A program made the translations under genes and the position numbers. A stretch of DNA of 64,000 nucleotides. Origin: Nipponacmea schrenckii. Its lineage: Eukaryota > Mollusca > Gastropoda > Lottiidae. Shown in pieces: positions 60,601-64,000 of the stretch. The notes below the pieces were generated by a model. The model did no database searches. It was not told the origin of the DNA and saw only the letters and a program-made list of their open reading frames with translations. Numbering within the stretch: the first letter of the stretch is position 1; every line of letters begins with the position of its first letter. The stretch is from contig CM060202.1 in assembly GCA_030562195.1 (NCBI GenBank), forward strand, positions 15,562,001 through 15,626,000. Reading direction: 5' to 3'.

Positions 60601-63600
60601 GTGAATAAAAGTCTGTCTATTCTATGTCTATATAGCTTAAAAGTAGTGTATTTAATAAACCCATAGCTCAGTCATTCGTAAAGGTAACTCATCGCCAAGG
60701 TCATTTGTGACTTTTTTTTACGTTCCTGATGTCAGTTTTAATGTTTCACGTGATTGAGTGTAGCCCTACATGTACTTAAAACAATAACGACCAAAACAAT
60801 ATTGTTGTTTGAATAAACAATATCAATATTATATATAGATTAGTGACTGCTAGTGGACAAGGTTGTCTCCTACTCTCTGTCTTCAATAAGAATATAATGG
60901 AATGTTTTCTCTCATTTCACACTTATTCAATATAAAATATTCACCTGATTGCCAATTGTCTTAGAACATCTTTGGCTCCATAGAGATGTTAGGGTGGATA
61001 GTTTACATTTGACATAAACACACTTCCTAACAAAGAAATTCAAGTGGAATAGACACACTGAAAATTCCTCTCTGTAAAATTCATATTGACAAACAATATC
61101 CTTATATGGATGCAATTTTAATCCAAATCTAATCTATCTTATAGACTATTTCTTAGTAACTTATAGAGGGGTTCTCATGTTTAGTTTTGACACGGAAAAG
61201 TCCACTTAAGAACAAAGACTTATTTTGGCCAAATTTAAAATTTTCAATTCCTTGTCATTTCAAGAAGTAGTATATCAATTGAAATATGTTCTCAGACGAG
61301 TGTTTCTTAAAAGGCTGGATATCCCAAACCTTTCTGAATACCTGCAGCCACTGGGCAATAATTTGTTTTTCACCGATTAATTTAGATTGATAGCTACATT
61401 TATGCAGATCGACTAAACATTTTTTGTGATTTATATACAAACGAGAACAAAAAACAAATACTATTAATCTACACACACGAACCCCAGAAGCCTTGTTTCG
61501 AAATATTCTCATTATACGTAAAAACTATTGTGTTTCTGATACACTATTCCGGAAAATTGACCAGAAAATTGACCATTTTTATAGTTTATTGTTGTCAGGT
61601 TAACATTGATGACTCAGTCAGTTAAAAGAGTTCTGTCCCTTCAATGATAGAAATGTCATATTAAATTATCTTGAAGTATCGATAAAATTGTCGAAATCAA
61701 TCTTATCAGCTCTGTCCGATTCAAAAGGAAAACAAAGCAGCCGATGGCTAAGACTGTTTGACATGGAATTTCGCATATACGTTTTCACAAGTTCCATCTT
61801 CATTTCTCAGATGTAGGATATAATGATGAAACTCATTTCATAAGAGCTTCAGCGTGAGATGAAAGGCTTTCATTAAGAAATATAGTAAACGATGGTTTAA
61901 GCTTAGTAAATCTTTCTCTGAGTAAAGCGCTGTGTAGTGACACAGGAGGTTGTAGTCTTAGGAGGTTAGGAAGAATGGGTATACGGTACAGTGGATCTCA
62001 CATCGGCCCAACTGAAAACGACAAAAGGTTTCGAGTCATGATGAAAAAAGCACAAGCTCCGACTACAACTCCCAAGACAAGAAACAAAAGGAGACAGTTC
62101 CTCCGCAAATAACATCGAGAAACTGTCCTTGATGGCTTCTCTCAGGTGTCAACAATACCGAAGAAATGCCACTGCGTTCGTACTTCTTTATGTTGGATCT
62201 GTCATTTGAAAACAACACTTATACCCTGCACAAACATACTTGGCTTTCAGTCCGTATAGTCCCGTAAGCCGCTGTCAGTCACAGTTGACCTTAGGAAGCA
62301 GCAGTCATGTTTTATTTTCAGCCAGATGCCGAGGTGGACAAGAAGCTCAGTGTTTTACGGAATTCGACTTTTGGGTCTAATTTTGTTGTTAAAACTTTTG
62401 ATAGGATTGGTGTCTTAATCATCTATTCTCAATTATTCACCGCTTACTCATTAATCAATGTTTGAATGATTTATTTTGAGAAAACTAATATTCCTAAAAC
62501 ACAATGTTTGCCTTCCTTTATTTCATCTCTTTCATTTGTTCTTTATGTTAAGCTGAATTGGACAGTCAAATAAAGTCAGAGTCTACGTTATAAGCTGATT
62601 TAGACGATGGAGTTTCAGCAACCTTTGTCACTGTTATAGCTACGACTTGGTAAACGTCGAGAACGACATCATATCGCTGCTTAATAGTCTATATCGCCAT
62701 CGAAGCGCTACGTATATAGCAAATATCGTAACTGATCTCGTAATATCACCAACGTTCTCCATGAAAACATGTCGATCTGATAGAAATTCTTGGCTTATTC
62801 CTCTGCTACAAAGCGTTTAAGCGTGATGGAACCCCACAGTTTTTTTTTATAGAATCTCACCTACTAGTATATTGGATAGCCTAGAGTGATTATGGAGAGC
62901 CACAGCTTGCCTTCAAAGTACCAATAGAACGCATTGGGTCGCATTTTTACTCGTCTTGGATCTCCAACGAAACATAAACTTCTTTACAATCCCTTTAAAG
63001 AGGTTTGTTTTTGTGAGGCGAGAATTAACCTTATTTCATTATCATTAGGCTAACAGTCCAAATGAAATGCGGCTAGCATTCTTTAAGTGCTATATAAATA
63101 TACAGAATTAGGTTTCTTAGTATCTTTAACTGACCCAGAAGTTGAAAACAACTCAATAGAAATTGTTGACATCCTAAACATTGTTCTGACTATTGGACAA
63201 GGAATTCCTTTACCCGTTAATAAGATAACGTAATTTAGCAAGGCGAGTATCTGATTTTGAGATTACTTCATTATAAGAACTGTACAGTCTTCTTGAATTT
63301 AATCAGATCGACATAGACACGACAACCTAGTGATAAACTCAATTGAAGACTTGCTCGTCTCAAACCCTGCTCTCTTTTGTTAACAAGACTGTTCAATATG
63401 TCAAACTTGTTAACGCTTTTCAAAATATTTCGATATAATCTATTTAATTGTACGATACACCACGACTCAAAATGTGATTTATTCTATTGAGATGGATTGT
63501 GCAATAATTTATTCAGTTGAAAGTGAGTAGAGAAGAGAAATAGGGTAACCTTTTAATTGAAACATAAAATACAATACTGATTTGTACATTATATGGCTTA

Positions 63601-64000
63601 TACGGCTAACATGGTCAACACATCTTTACTTATCGGAAATATTGTCTGTAAAGTCCCCAATATACAATAAAAGGACACTATATGCAATGCAGTTCCGTAC
63701 AAAAATATAGTTCACTTGTTCCTCACTTCAGCTTTGATATTTGTTCGCTCTCCACAATACCTTTCAAACAATGATGATCGATTGCACACCTTAAACTTAA
63801 TAGGTCCTTATAACCTACTTGTAATATACAAGGGATATACTGGTGGCTCGGTAGGAGAGACTGACAGTGAAAAAGCGTCTAGTCTTTAGGATGGGACAAT
63901 AAACCGAGGCCCCGTGTGCTACAGGCTGTGCACGTTTAAGATCCCTTGACAGTTGGAAATCAATAAGAGCAGGCAAATGCCGCTGTCCCGGCAAAATTTC
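60601..64000. other. Intergenic region, no recognised gene
   Basis: 3.4 kb without a convincing coding series. It probably contains the promoter of the B-box/NHL gene. A 52-codon ORF at 62307-62465 follows a pyrimidine tract but is unrecognised. The last ~110 bases look like part of a dispersed repeat. Confidence 0.5.
63841..64000 (+). repeat. Possible SINE-like dispersed repeat, cut by the window edge
   Basis: The stretch starts ggtggctcggtaggagagac, which resembles a tRNA-type A box, and continues with ggacaataaaccgaggcccc, a phrase I associate with dispersed repeats in mollusc genomes. A clear B box is not seen, and the element continues beyond the window. Assignment is tentative. Confidence 0.3.

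Noticed and set aside
62307..62465. 52-codon ORF MFYFQPDAEVDKKL... near the right end
   Set aside because: Unrecognised, short, no donor or partner exon identified; could be chance.

Overview
This is an AT-rich nuclear segment of an animal. Genes carry many GT-AG introns, and the conserved ones are metazoan: a beta-tubulin, the mitochondrial import receptor TOMM70, two SLC6 transporters, an MFSD4/NaGLT1-like sugar-type carrier and a B-box/NHL protein. Gene content, minisatellites and repeat style suggest a lophotrochozoan, most likely a mollusc (possibly a gastropod). That is inference, and no species marker was seen.

Layout. 1-1805 (minus): 5' part of an MFSD4-like transporter that runs off the left edge. 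1806-8965: intergenic, with small foldback elements. 8966-23438 (minus) and 27670-41055 (plus): two paralogous SLC6 transporters of the GABA/taurine/creatine type, head to head, each with 13 coding exons at identical intron positions and phases (632 and 634 codons). 43522-52880 (minus): TOMM70, 12 exons, 595 codons, with hAT-, Tigger/pogo- and Harbinger-like DNA elements in its introns. 53221-55139: about 40 copies of a 48-bp minisatellite filling the divergent TOMM70/beta-tubulin intergenic region. 55784-57667 (plus): beta-tubulin, 3 exons, with a one-base frameshift near 57185. 58531-60210 (minus): B-box/coiled-coil/NHL protein lacking a RING. 60554-64000: no recognised gene.

The most unusual signal is in intron 3 of both SLC6 genes. 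The intron is packed with a 33-34-bp minisatellite whose unit resembles that intron's own 3' splice site plus the first 25 bases of exon 4 (20 of 25 identical, all five differences transitions). Each gene therefore carries tens of decoy splice acceptors just upstream of the true one. In the minus-strand copy the array has been split by a dead non-LTR retrotransposon.

The two SLC6 genes are mosaics. The 3' part of exon 1, most of exon 3 through intron 3 and exon 4, and the 5' parts of exons 5 and 6 are almost identical at the DNA level, while exons 2 and 7-13 are clearly diverged. This points to repeated gene conversion between inverted copies. Exon joins were worked out by hand from reading frame, splice consensus and paralogue comparison. 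No database search was possible.
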